From positions 1-9,273 of the forward strand of contig JACDCP010000117.1 in NCBI GenBank assembly GCA_013817465.1: 9,273 nucleotides of DNA. The letters are read 5' to 3'. The stretch comes from Gammaproteobacteria bacterium. GTDB taxonomy: Bacteria; Pseudomonadota; Gammaproteobacteria; Steroidobacterales; JACDCP01. The position numbers and the translations under genes are program-made. The notes beneath the pieces were generated by a model. The model had not been told where the DNA came from. It saw nothing but the letters and a program-made list of their open reading frames with translations, and ran no database searches. This document shows, piece after piece, positions 1 through 5,752 of this stretch (within the stretch, counting starts at the first letter, position 1; every line of letters begins with the position of its first letter).

Positions 1-5
1 GATGA

Positions 6-27
6 GGAGCCTATCTCATGATTCCAC
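6..27 (+). repeat. Left terminal inverted repeat of the MITE-like element
   Basis: This 22-bp stretch is the exact reverse complement of 268-289. Partial pairing continues inside it to about position 37. Confidence 0.85.
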
Positions 28-36
28 GCGAGCCGC

Positions 37-80
37 GTTGTCACCCATTCGCCCTTGCCTGCGGGCGAATGGGTGGCAAC
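37..80. repeat. Internal hairpin with 18-bp stem
   Basis: Bases 42-54 (CACCCATTCGCCC) pair perfectly with 63-75 around an 8-nt loop. The stem extends outward through GTTG (37-40) pairing with CAAC (77-80), with one T/G pair at 41/76. This is the strongest internal hairpin of the element and could also act as a strong RNA structure when transcribed. Confidence 0.75.
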
Positions 81-125
81 CCTTCCTTCATGGCCGCAAA
101 AGCCCAAGGCGGCTTTTTCGGCGTC

Positions 126-155
126 GCGATCCGAAAATTGCGATTTCCGGATCGC
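126..155. repeat. Central hairpin of the MITE-like element
   Basis: Bases 126-138 pair with 143-155 (GCGATCCG...CGGATCGC) with one mismatch and a 4-nt loop. Its centre lies close to the midpoint of the whole element. Confidence 0.65.
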
Positions 156-165
156 GCGGGACGGG

Positions 166-252
166 GCCAGATTCGCCCACAGCGGCGTTGCTCCTCGCTC
201 ATTTGCAATGAACAAATCACGCTCCTCGCGTCTAGCTGTGGACGAATCTGGC
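166..252. repeat. Right internal inverted repeat enclosing a smaller hairpin
   Basis: Bases 166-183 (GCCAGATTCG...) are the reverse complement of 235-252 apart from one C/T difference that would form G-U in RNA. The 51-nt interior holds a smaller hairpin (ATTTG 201-205 with CAAAT 213-217) and a direct repeat GCTCCTCGC at 190-198 and 221-229. This gives a nested, branched structure. Confidence 0.7.
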
Positions 253-267
253 CGCCGTCGCGGCCAC

Positions 268-289
268 GTGGAATCATGAGATAGGCTCC
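268..289 (-). repeat. Right terminal inverted repeat of the MITE-like element
   Basis: This is the exact reverse complement of 6-27. It ends 3 bp before the ATG of the first ku gene, so the region where that gene's ribosome binding site should lie belongs to the repeat. The only Shine-Dalgarno-like bases are a weak AGG at 283-285. Confidence 0.85.
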
Positions 290-292
290 ACT

Positions 293-1069
293 ATGGCTGC
301 GCGTGCAATCTGGAAGGGCGTCATCAGGCTCGGCGACGCATCGGTGCCGGTGAAGCTCTTTTCAGCCGTCGAGGACCGCGGCGTCCACTTTCGACTGTTG
401 CACGAAAAAGACCTGGTGCCCGTGAAGCAGGCCATGGTCAATTCCCAGACCGACGAGGTGGTGCCCTATGAGCAGGTGCGCAAGGGCTATGTGACGGAGG
501 AGGGTCAGATCGTCGTTCTGGAAAGCAGCGACCTCGGGGAGCTCGAGCCGGAGGAGTCGCGCGATATCCGGATCACGAGATTTCTGCCGCAGGCTGCCAT
601 TGATCACCTCTGGTACGACCGCCCTTACTACCTCGGACCGGACGGTGGAACCGGCAGCTACTTCGCGCTCGTCGAGGCGCTCCGCAAATCCGGCAAGGAA
701 GGGCTCGCGCACTGGGTCATGCGCAAGAAAGAGTACGCCGGAGCACTCCGGCTGCAGGGCGATCACCCGGTTCTGATCACCCTGCGTCATGCCGACGAAG
801 TGGCCGTGGCGGAAGATCTGAAGCCGCCCTCGGGCCGGGATCTCGACAAGAAAGAGCTGGCCATGGCGGGGCAGCTCATGTCCATGCTCGAGGAGAAATT
901 CGACCCGACCGAATACCGCGATGAATACCGGCAGCGCGTGCTCGATCTGATCGAGTCCAAGGCCGCCGGTCGCACGGTGAAGTTCAGGAAGGCGAAGCGC
1001 AAGAAGCCGGCCGAGGACCTGGGCAAGGCCCTCCGCGCGAGCATAAAGAAGGAGCGGAAAGTTGCCTGA
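293..1069 (+). CDS. ku: Bacterial Ku DNA end-binding protein (first of two)
   Basis: Ku binds DNA double-strand ends as a ring-shaped dimer and recruits the ligase LigD for non-homologous end joining in the nucleoid. The 258-residue product is near the usual size of bacterial Ku. It opens with the family signature (ARAIWKG at 3-9, then SVPVKLFSA at 17-25) and keeps the core EQVRKGYVTEEGQIVVLE (60-77), the LEPEESRDI block (84-92), the HLWYDRPYYLGP block (105-116) and the VMRKKEYAG strand (142-150). The tail (226-258) is rich in lysine and arginine, as in Ku proteins whose C terminus contacts DNA. The ATG at 293 places the signature exactly at the N terminus, so the start is secure. A good ribosome binding site is lacking because a terminal inverted repeat ends 3 bp upstream. 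Its stop overlaps the start of the second ku gene by 8 nt, indicating one operon. The ligase is not in view. Confidence 0.93.
   Translation: MAARAIWKGVIRLGDASVPVKLFSAVEDRGVHFRLLHEKDLVPVKQAMVNSQTDEVVPYEQVRKGYVTEEGQIVVLESSDLGELEPEESRDIRITRFLPQAAIDHLWYDRPYYLGPDGGTGSYFALVEALRKSGKEGLAHWVMRKKEYAGALRLQGDHPVLITLRHADEVAVAEDLKPPSGRDLDKKELAMAGQLMSMLEEKFDPTEYRDEYRQRVLDLIESKAAGRTVKFRKAKRKKPAEDLGKALRASIKKERKVA
1048..1054 (+). promoter_or_regulatory. Ribosome binding site of the second ku gene
   Basis: GAAGGAG lies 7 nt before the TTG at 1062, inside the coding end of the first ku gene. Its placement decides the TTG start and implies translational coupling of the two Ku proteins. Confidence 0.7.
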
Positions 1070-2036
1070 CGAGGACGAACAACCGAGAGCGCAAGGGCGA
1101 GCCTTGTGGTCGGGCGTCATTACATTCGGCCTGGTGAGTGTGCCGGTCGATCTGTTCCCCGCAAACCGGGCTCGCTCGGTGTCCTTGCGCATGATCGACG
1201 AGGAGGGCACACCGCTCAGCCGTCGTTATTTCTGTCCCGAAGAAGACCGCCCTGTCGACTGGGACGAAATCGTGCGCGGTTACGAAACGGAGAAGGAAAA
1301 ATACGTCGTCGTGACGGACGAGGAGCTCGATGCGCTCGAGCCCGAGAAATCGCGGGAGATCGACCTTCGGCGATTCGTCGACCTGTCTGAAATCGACCCC
1401 ATGTATTTCGAGCGCGCCTATTTCCTGGCGCCTGCGAGCGAGTCCAACAAGGCATACCGCCTGCTGGCCGAGGCGATGGATCGTGCAGGCCGTGCCGGCA
1501 TCGCCACATTCGTAATGCGCGGCAAGGAGTATCTGGTAGCGCTCATTTCTGAGCACAAGATACTGCGGGCGGAGACGCTGCGCTTTCACGATGAGCTGCG
1601 ATCCGCGTCAAGCGTCGGCCTGCCCAAGCTCGAGAAAGCTGAAGTCAAGCGCGTGCGAGAGATGGAGCAGGCCATTCAGAAGCTGTCGGCGAAGAGCTTC
1701 GACCGGGACGAGATGAGCGACGATTACGCAGAGCGTTTGCGGAAACTCGTCGCCAGGAAACTGAAATCGGGGGAGGACGTCGTCGAGGTTGCGGAAGACG
1801 TCGAAGACGAATTGTCTGGTGGCGCCGAAGTCATCGACATCATGGAAATCCTGAAGCAGCGGCTGGAGGGACAGGGGCGGTCGGTACGGGCCAGCGCAAG
1901 CAGCGGCGGAAAGGCGTCGGATCTGGAAAACCGCAGCAAGGAAGACTTGTACGCGCGTGCCCAGAAGCTGGATATCCCCGGGCGAAGCTCGATGACCAAG
2001 AAGGAGCTGGTACGAGCGATTCGCAAGGCACAGTGA
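1062..2036 (+). CDS. ku: Bacterial Ku protein (second paralogue) with SAP/Rho-N-like C-terminal tail
   Basis: This is a second, clearly different Ku protein of 324 residues. The Ku core is recognisable from ALWSGVITFGLVSVPVDLF (14-32), through the EIVRGYETEKEKYVVV strand (69-84), LEPEKSREIDL (92-102) and ERAYFLAP (117-124), to FVMRGKEYLVAL (150-161). The core is followed by an acidic linker (about 237-255) and a C-terminal segment (287-323, LENRSKEDLYARAQKLDIPG then SSMTKKELVRAIRKAQ) that looks like a SAP or Rho N-terminal-type helix-turn-helix, a small DNA-binding fold. The first ku gene lacks this tail, so the pair is asymmetric. Translation starts at TTG (1062), overlapping the stop of the first gene by 8 nt and preceded by GAAGGAG. 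Two Ku species suggest a heterodimer or alternative homodimers, as reported for rhizobia with several Ku genes. Ku identity is very likely; the tail assignment is moderate. Confidence 0.92.
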   Translation: MPDEDEQPRAQGRALWSGVITFGLVSVPVDLFPANRARSVSLRMIDEEGTPLSRRYFCPEEDRPVDWDEIVRGYETEKEKYVVVTDEELDALEPEKSREIDLRRFVDLSEIDPMYFERAYFLAPASESNKAYRLLAEAMDRAGRAGIATFVMRGKEYLVALISEHKILRAETLRFHDELRSASSVGLPKLEKAEVKRVREMEQAIQKLSAKSFDRDEMSDDYAERLRKLVARKLKSGEDVVEVAEDVEDELSGGAEVIDIMEILKQRLEGQGRSVRASASSGGKASDLENRSKEDLYARAQKLDIPGRSSMTKKELVRAIRKAQ

Positions 2037-2103
2037 GCCAGCTCGGAAACGCGGGGTGCAAAGTTTTTTTCGGTCTGACTGTCGGTTTCGAATTGACAAT
2101 CAA

Positions 2104-2146
2104 ATCCGGCCCATCAAGCCATGCGCTGCCGCACGACGGGCCGGAT
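2104..2146. terminator. Possible bidirectional terminator hairpin between ku and exoD
   Basis: In the 120-bp convergent gap, ATCCGGCCC (2104-2112) pairs with GGGCCGGAT (2138-2146). The 25-nt loop contains a further TGCG/CGCA stem (2122-2125 with 2130-2133). Read on the minus strand the stem is followed by TTGATTG, a weak T-rich stretch. On the plus strand there is no T run after it, though a run of seven T lies upstream at about 2064-2070. The structure is clear; its role as a terminator is uncertain. Confidence 0.4.
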
Positions 2147-2156
2147 AACCGGCGGG

Positions 2157-2752
2157 TCAAACCAGGTTGTAGATGACCAGGCCGAATGTCACGGTCGTAA
2201 ATACAAATGCGAGCAGCGCCAGGAGGCCATCGTGGGCGATCAAGGAGAGGCCGAAGGCGGTGAGCGCGGCGCCGGCGCCGCTGGCGCTGAAGGGTATAAA
2301 CTCCATGGCCGGCATCGCGAGAGCGATGACGGCGCACACGACCGCAACGAAATAAATGCCTGGCGAGCGCGTGAAGAGCGTGGGACGCGGCCGTAACCCG
2401 CGGTCGATGAATCGCGCCGGGCGCCGCAGCCACTCGAGCGCCTTGCCGAGCTTGTCTTTCGCCACCGATCGTTTGAGCAGCCATCCCGGCAGCCCGAAGT
2501 GTTTCCGACCGAACAGCAACTGACCCGCAATCAGCAACACCAGCACCGCCATGATCGTCGGCGTGCCCGGAATATCACCGACGGGGGATAGCGTGACGAG
2601 GCCTGCGATGAGCAACAGGGGGCCGAACGATCTTTGTCCACCGCTTCCACGATCGCGCCCATGGACACCCGGTCGCCATCATGCGGGGCCTCGCCCATCC
2701 GGTCGAGTAGCTGCTCCAGATTCGTGAGCCCTTGATCCTTGCTCATATTCAC
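2157..2752 (-). pseudogene. exoD: ExoD-family membrane protein gene, split by a frameshift
   Basis: ExoD-family proteins are small inner-membrane proteins first linked to exopolysaccharide production and alkaline tolerance in rhizobia; their biochemical role is not known. Reading from GTG at 2752 (or ATG at 2746), the first 42 residues match the family N terminus (LEQLLDRMGEA..., then VSMGAIVEAVDKDR). At about 2625-2629 the frame breaks. The rest continues in another frame as FGPLLLIAGLVTLSPVGDIP, then PTIMAVLVLLIAGQLLFGR, KHFGLPGWLL and hydrophobic segments to the stop at 2157. Joined, the parts give about 198 residues, the normal family length, so only the frame is wrong. Adding one base, or restoring a GTTC copy to give a family-like DRSFGP junction, would mend it. 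It may be a real null allele, a phase-variable site or a base-calling error. A TTG at 2615 could start the C-terminal part alone, but that would omit the conserved N-terminal helix. Confidence 0.8.
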
Positions 2753-2794
2753 GCATCCATACGCTGGTACGTGCCCGTCTTTGATTGTTCGCCT

Positions 2795-2823
2795 ACTATA
2801 GCGCCAGAACGCAAAACTGTCTT
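2795..2823 (-). promoter_or_regulatory. Candidate sigma-70 promoter for exoD
   Basis: Read on the minus strand, AAGACA (2818-2823) is separated by exactly 17 nt from TATAGT (2795-2800), giving 4/6 and 5/6 matches to the consensus boxes. Transcription would begin near 2788, about 40 nt before the exoD start. The site lies in the divergent gap shared with the TPR protein gene. Confidence 0.45.
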
Positions 2824-2868
2824 ACGCTTCGGACCTGACGCCGGACTACGAGCGGCGCAGCAACGTGT

Positions 2869-2874
2869 GAGGAG
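2869..2874 (+). promoter_or_regulatory. Ribosome binding site deciding a GTG start
   Basis: GAGGAG sits 5 nt before GTG at 2880. It supports that GTG as the start of the TPR membrane protein, since no ATG lies near the conserved N terminus in this frame. Confidence 0.7.
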
Positions 2875-2879
2875 CAGGC

Positions 2880-4904
2880 GTGAGTCGCTCTCTGACCCTG
2901 GGCAAAATCGATCGTTTTTACCGGGAGCTCCGCCGGCGCAAGGTCATTCGCGTCGCCGCTTTCTACATCGTGGCGTCCTGGGTCGCAATCGAAGTTGCAT
3001 CGGTCGTTTTTCCCGAGCTCATGCTGCCCAAATGGAGCGTTCGCCTGGTTATTCTGCTGGCCGCTCTCGGTTTCCCGTTCGTCATCATGCTGGCATGGAT
3101 ATTCGATATCACTCCCGGAGGGGTGCAAAGAACGCCGGAGGTGGCGGCGGCGAGCGCGAAAGAAGTCGTGCCACAGGCGGCGCCGCCTCAGCGGTCGCTC
3201 GCTGTGCTGCCGTTTCGCAACATCGGCGGCGACCGCGAGAACGAATACTTTTGCGAAGGCCTTGCCGAGGATCTGCTGATCGTGCTTTCCCGGGTTCAGG
3301 GGCTGCGTGTTGCCGCTCGCAGCTCGGCGTTTGCGTTTCGCGATGACACCAGTGACGTGCGCACGATCGGCGAGAAGCTGAATGTCGCGAACGTGCTGGA
3401 AGGCAGCGTCCGCAAAAGCGATGGGCATCTGCGCATCGCCGTTCGCCTGGTCGATACCGCCGACGGCTACCAGCGCTGGACGCAGGTGTTCGACCGGGAG
3501 CTCGGCGATATTTTCGCCATCCAGGACGAGATCTCGCGCGCCGTGTTCGACGCGCTCGACGTCGAGATCTACGGCGCCAAGTGCCCGCAGATCGTTCCGG
3601 GAACGCACGACATCGAAGCCTACAATTTGTATCTGATGGGCCGCCATCAGTTTCACAAGCGCACCGAGGAGTCGTTGCGCAGCGCGGTGCGTTTCTTCGA
3701 GCAGGCCACGGAGCGCGATCCGCGCTTCGCCTTGCCGTACTCGGGGCTCGCCGACGCCTACGCGCTGCTGAGTGCCAGCGGTGAGGGATACGGGCCCATT
3801 CCGGTCGAGGAGGCCATCGCCCGCGCGGCGCCCATGGTGGAGCGGGCGCTCGAGCTCGATCCGCGGCTCGCGGAGGCCCATGCCTCGCTCGGATTCCTCG
3901 ATCGCCTGCGGCACGATTCCGCCGGCGCCGAGCGGGCGTTGCGCCACGCGCTGGAGCTCAATCCGGATTACCCGATGGCGCATGCCTGGCTCGGGCTGAC
4001 GCTGACGGATCTGGGGCGCTTGCGCGAGGCGCGCGCCGAGTTCGAACGAGCTTACGAGGCCGATCCCCTGTCGCCGATCATCGGCAGCAACCTCGGTTTC
4101 GCGCAATTGAAGTCCGGCGAGCTCGAGGCAGCGCGCGAGCACTTCCGGCGTGTGATAGAGATCGCCCCCGAATTTACGGTGGCGCACTCGGGAATGGCGC
4201 ATATCGAGCGCAAGCTGGGCCGGCTCGAAAAGGCGCAGGAGTGGTGGGAGCGGGCGAGCCACATCAACCCGAATCGCGCGTACTATCCGGCGAGCCTCGC
4301 GCTGTTGCAGCTCGAGGCGGAGAGTCCGCAGGCTGCCGAGCACTCCGTGCAAAGGGCGGAAGCGATCTCACCGAATGACCCGCTGATCGTGCGTGCGCGC
4401 ATGACCGTGCTCATCGCCGCGCAGCGCGATGCCGAGCTGCTGTCCTTCACCGAGGATCGGCTCGAGGGCGAGCGCTCCGGCGCCGAGACGCTCGCCAACG
4501 CGGCGCTGGCGCAACTCGTGACCGGACAACCGGATAAAGCGCTGCGCTATTACGAGCGCGCCGGCGGCGATCTTCAGCAGTGGACCTCCGACGCTCTCGT
4601 CTGGACCTGGCGGTTTCCGCACGGGCTGCATTACGCCAACGCGCTGCTGCTCACCGGCGCGCGGGAGCGCGGACTCGCGCTGCTCGAAGAGGCGGATAGG
4701 CTTTTCGATCGATTGGAGAGGGATGGGCTCGTCAACCCCGACCTGGATTACCAGCGTGCCGGAGTGCTGGCCCTGCGAGGCGATTTAGAAGCGGCTGCCA
4801 CCGCCTTTCAGCGCGCCGTGCAAGGCGGCTGGCGGACACACTGGTGGGGACGCCGCGACCCGACGCTCGCCGCGCTGCGCGAGCGAAAGACGCTTTCTCT
4901 TTAG
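2880..4904 (+). CDS. Membrane-anchored TolB/FlgO-like and TPR-repeat protein
   Basis: This 674-residue protein has a basic N terminus (FYRELRRRKVIRVAAFYI, 13-30) followed by two likely membrane segments (about 22-44 and 52-74). That arrangement is typical of a large family of TPR proteins often annotated as adenylate-cyclase-like or TPR-domain proteins. Residues about 106-225 form a TolB/FlgO-like domain: SLAVLPFRN at 106-114, FCEGLAEDLLIVLSRVQGLRVAAR at 124-147, VLEGSVRK at 172-179, and WTQVFDRELGDIFAIQDEIS at 200-219. From about 243 to 650 there are TPR helix pairs with recognisable ALELDP/ALELNP-type ends (323-328, 357-362). No cyclase, kinase or helix-turn-helix catalytic domain is visible, so it is probably a scaffold or sensor at the inner membrane; the function is unknown. 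The GTG start is supported by GAGGAG. It is divergent from exoD and convergent with the GFA gene, with a 10-nt gap. Confidence 0.82.
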   Translation: MSRSLTLGKIDRFYRELRRRKVIRVAAFYIVASWVAIEVASVVFPELMLPKWSVRLVILLAALGFPFVIMLAWIFDITPGGVQRTPEVAAASAKEVVPQAAPPQRSLAVLPFRNIGGDRENEYFCEGLAEDLLIVLSRVQGLRVAARSSAFAFRDDTSDVRTIGEKLNVANVLEGSVRKSDGHLRIAVRLVDTADGYQRWTQVFDRELGDIFAIQDEISRAVFDALDVEIYGAKCPQIVPGTHDIEAYNLYLMGRHQFHKRTEESLRSAVRFFEQATERDPRFALPYSGLADAYALLSASGEGYGPIPVEEAIARAAPMVERALELDPRLAEAHASLGFLDRLRHDSAGAERALRHALELNPDYPMAHAWLGLTLTDLGRLREARAEFERAYEADPLSPIIGSNLGFAQLKSGELEAAREHFRRVIEIAPEFTVAHSGMAHIERKLGRLEKAQEWWERASHINPNRAYYPASLALLQLEAESPQAAEHSVQRAEAISPNDPLIVRARMTVLIAAQRDAELLSFTEDRLEGERSGAETLANAALAQLVTGQPDKALRYYERAGGDLQQWTSDALVWTWRFPHGLHYANALLLTGARERGLALLEEADRLFDRLERDGLVNPDLDYQRAGVLALRGDLEAAATAFQRAVQGGWRTHWWGRRDPTLAALRERKTLSL

Positions 4905-4914
4905 CAGGATCCCC

Positions 4915-5316
4915 TCAGCCTGCCTCTTCAGTGTCGAATTGCGGCAAGCTGTCAGTGATCTCGTACCAGGGTGCCTTGGACCCGACGAATATGTGACACC
5001 AGGGTCGAACGCCCGGGTCATCATCGAGCGTTCCCATGGCGAGGCCGTAGTTCTCCGGTTCTCTGTCCCAGAAGTTCACCATGGGCGAACCACATACGCG
5101 GCAAAAAGTCCGGACCGTGTTCTCGGATGAGCGATACTCGACCAGGAGATTCTCGCCCCGAACAAAGCGGAGAGATGTTTGCGGAACGGCGAGTCTGGCA
5201 CGAAAAGCCGTACCGTGAGGTTTTCGACACATCGAGCAGTGGCAATACACTGCGGGCCCGACAGGGCCATTGATTTCGTAGCGTATACCGCCACACAGAC
5301 ATCCGCCTCGCAGCAT
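4915..5316 (-). CDS. GFA/CENP-V-family zinc-binding protein
   Basis: The 133-residue product belongs to the family named after glutathione-dependent formaldehyde-activating enzyme (Gfa). Most members have unproven substrates, and some act on thiol adducts. The zinc ligands are all present: GGCLCGGIRYE at the N terminus (Cys6, Cys8), YCHCSMCRKPHGTAF (Cys25, Cys27, Cys30) and FCRVCGSPM (Cys72, Cys75). The end (WCHIFVGSKAPWYEI, 106-120) is also typical. Length is normal for the short members. The ATG at 5316 has GAGGAAA (complement of 5322-5328) five nucleotides upstream. The stop is 10 nt from that of the TPR gene, with no obvious terminator between. It appears to be a single-gene transcript. 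Family assignment is secure; the biochemical role is not. Confidence 0.9.
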   Translation of the reverse strand: MLRGGCLCGGIRYEINGPVGPAVYCHCSMCRKPHGTAFRARLAVPQTSLRFVRGENLLVEYRSSENTVRTFCRVCGSPMVNFWDREPENYGLAMGTLDDDPGVRPWCHIFVGSKAPWYEITDSLPQFDTEEAG

Positions 5317-5321
5317 CAGTC

Positions 5322-5328
5322 TTTCCTC
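5322..5328 (-). promoter_or_regulatory. Ribosome binding site of the GFA-family gene
   Basis: The complement reads GAGGAAA, five nucleotides before ATG at 5316, and supports that start. Confidence 0.6.
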
Positions 5329-5455
5329 ATCGGCTGTTCCCGATCCTGCTCGAGACGCTACTCTGGAACGACAGTCAGCATGCTGGTGTCACGAATTCGT
5401 CGTTTTCCATGTCGGCTCCAACGGAAGGGGGGCAAGTCGCTGCAAAAATCTCGCG

Positions 5456-5596
5456 TCAATCCAGGTCGTCCCAGTCGATGCCTGATTCATCGATCCGCTT
5501 CTCTGACAACAAATGTGACAACCGGCGCGCCTCGAGCTGTGCATCGTCAAAATCCGGACCAAGCTGGTGTTTCAGTTGGTCATGTCCGTCTGAGTC
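5456..5596 (-). pseudogene. Possible C-terminal remnant of an unidentified protein
   Basis: In one minus-strand frame, about 47 residues read as protein-like sequence ending in a stop at 5456-5458: HDQLKHQLGPDFDDAQLEAR, then RLSHLLSEKRIDESGIDWDD and LD. It looks like an acidic amphipathic C terminus. The frame stays open upstream into the tRNA but with low-complexity, non-protein-like residues and no plausible start codon, so only a tail seems to remain. The family was not recognised. It could be chance. Confidence 0.3.
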
Positions 5597-5622
5597 ACGA
5601 ACGCACGGCTGGCCGGCAGTAG

Positions 5623-5661
5623 AACGCCCGGCTGAAGAAGCTGGTGGCCGAGCGGGATTTT
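5623..5661 (+). pseudogene. Short remnant resembling an IS3-type transposase OrfA coiled coil
   Basis: The plus strand encodes NARLKKLVAERDF, which resembles the ENARLKKLVAERDL-type leucine-zipper segment common in OrfA of IS3-family elements. A TAG precedes it directly and the resemblance ends after 13 codons, so it can only be a relic. It lies 9 bp from the tRNA-Pro 3' end. The match is short and made from memory. Confidence 0.35.
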
Positions 5662-5670
5662 TGGATTTAC

Positions 5671-5747
5671 TGGTCGGAGTGAAAGGATTTGAACCTTCGA
5701 CCCCTGCGTCCCGAACGCAGTGCTCTACCAGGCTGAGCTACACTCCG
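5671..5747 (-). tRNA. proK-like: tRNA-Pro, anticodon CGG
   Basis: The minus strand folds as a complete 77-nt tRNA with encoded CCA. The acceptor stem is CGGAGTG (complement of 5741-5747) pairing with CACTCCG, followed by discriminator A and CCA (5671-5674). The D arm contains AGCTCAGCCTGGTAGAGC. The anticodon stem CTGCG/CGCAG encloses the loop TTCGGGA, giving anticodon CGG, which reads CCG proline codons. The T arm contains GGTTCAAATCC. The C at position 1 is usual for bacterial tRNA-Pro. It starts 5 nt after the ispB stop on the same strand, so it may be processed from an ispB transcript or have a promoter inside ispB. Confidence 0.96.
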
Positions 5748-5752
5748 ATACG

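Larger units (their letters stand above)
6..289. mobile_element. MITE-like palindromic element with 22-bp terminal inverted repeats
   Basis: The ends at 6-27 and 268-289 are perfect inverted repeats of 22 bp, beginning GGAGCCTATCTCATG. The match continues inward with one mismatch and a 1-nt shift, through GCCGCG at 32-37 pairing with 260-265. The interior is a series of further hairpins (37-80, 126-155, 166-252) and no reading frame in it looks like a protein, so this is not an intact insertion sequence. Size, terminal repeats and lack of coding capacity fit a non-autonomous miniature element mobilised by a transposase elsewhere. No target-site duplication is visible: the left flank is only 5 bases inside the window, and those bases do not match the right flank. 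It ends 3 bp before the ku ATG. It could instead be a large REP/BIME-like structured repeat. I cannot name a parent family. Confidence 0.7.
5317..5670. other. Non-coding stretch with decayed coding remnants
   Basis: About 350 bp separate the GFA gene from tRNA-Pro. Both strands were read and no intact gene was found. The stretch holds the GFA ribosome binding site, a 10-bp palindrome CAGCATGCTG (5376-5385), a minus-strand C-terminal protein remnant (5456-5596) and a plus-strand transposase-like remnant (5623-5661). Its position against the 3' end of a tRNA gene fits a decayed integration site; this is inference. Confidence 0.5.

Noticed and set aside
2..284. Small plus- and minus-strand open frames inside the left palindromic element
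   Set aside because: All frames run through the inverted repeats and mirror each other; no transposase motif is visible.
362..1589. Minus-strand open frames opposite both ku genes
   Set aside because: Both are antisense to well-conserved Ku proteins and have no family resemblance.
2796..4352. Long minus-strand open frame (518 codons) opposite the TPR gene
   Set aside because: It is antisense to a gene with clear domains. Its translation is rich in Arg, His and Leu without family resemblance, as expected from an open antisense frame in GC-rich DNA.
5179..5622. Plus-strand open frame (147 codons) across the GFA gene start and the gap
   Set aside because: It overlaps the GFA gene antisense, shows Ser/Arg-rich low-complexity content, and has no recognisable domain.
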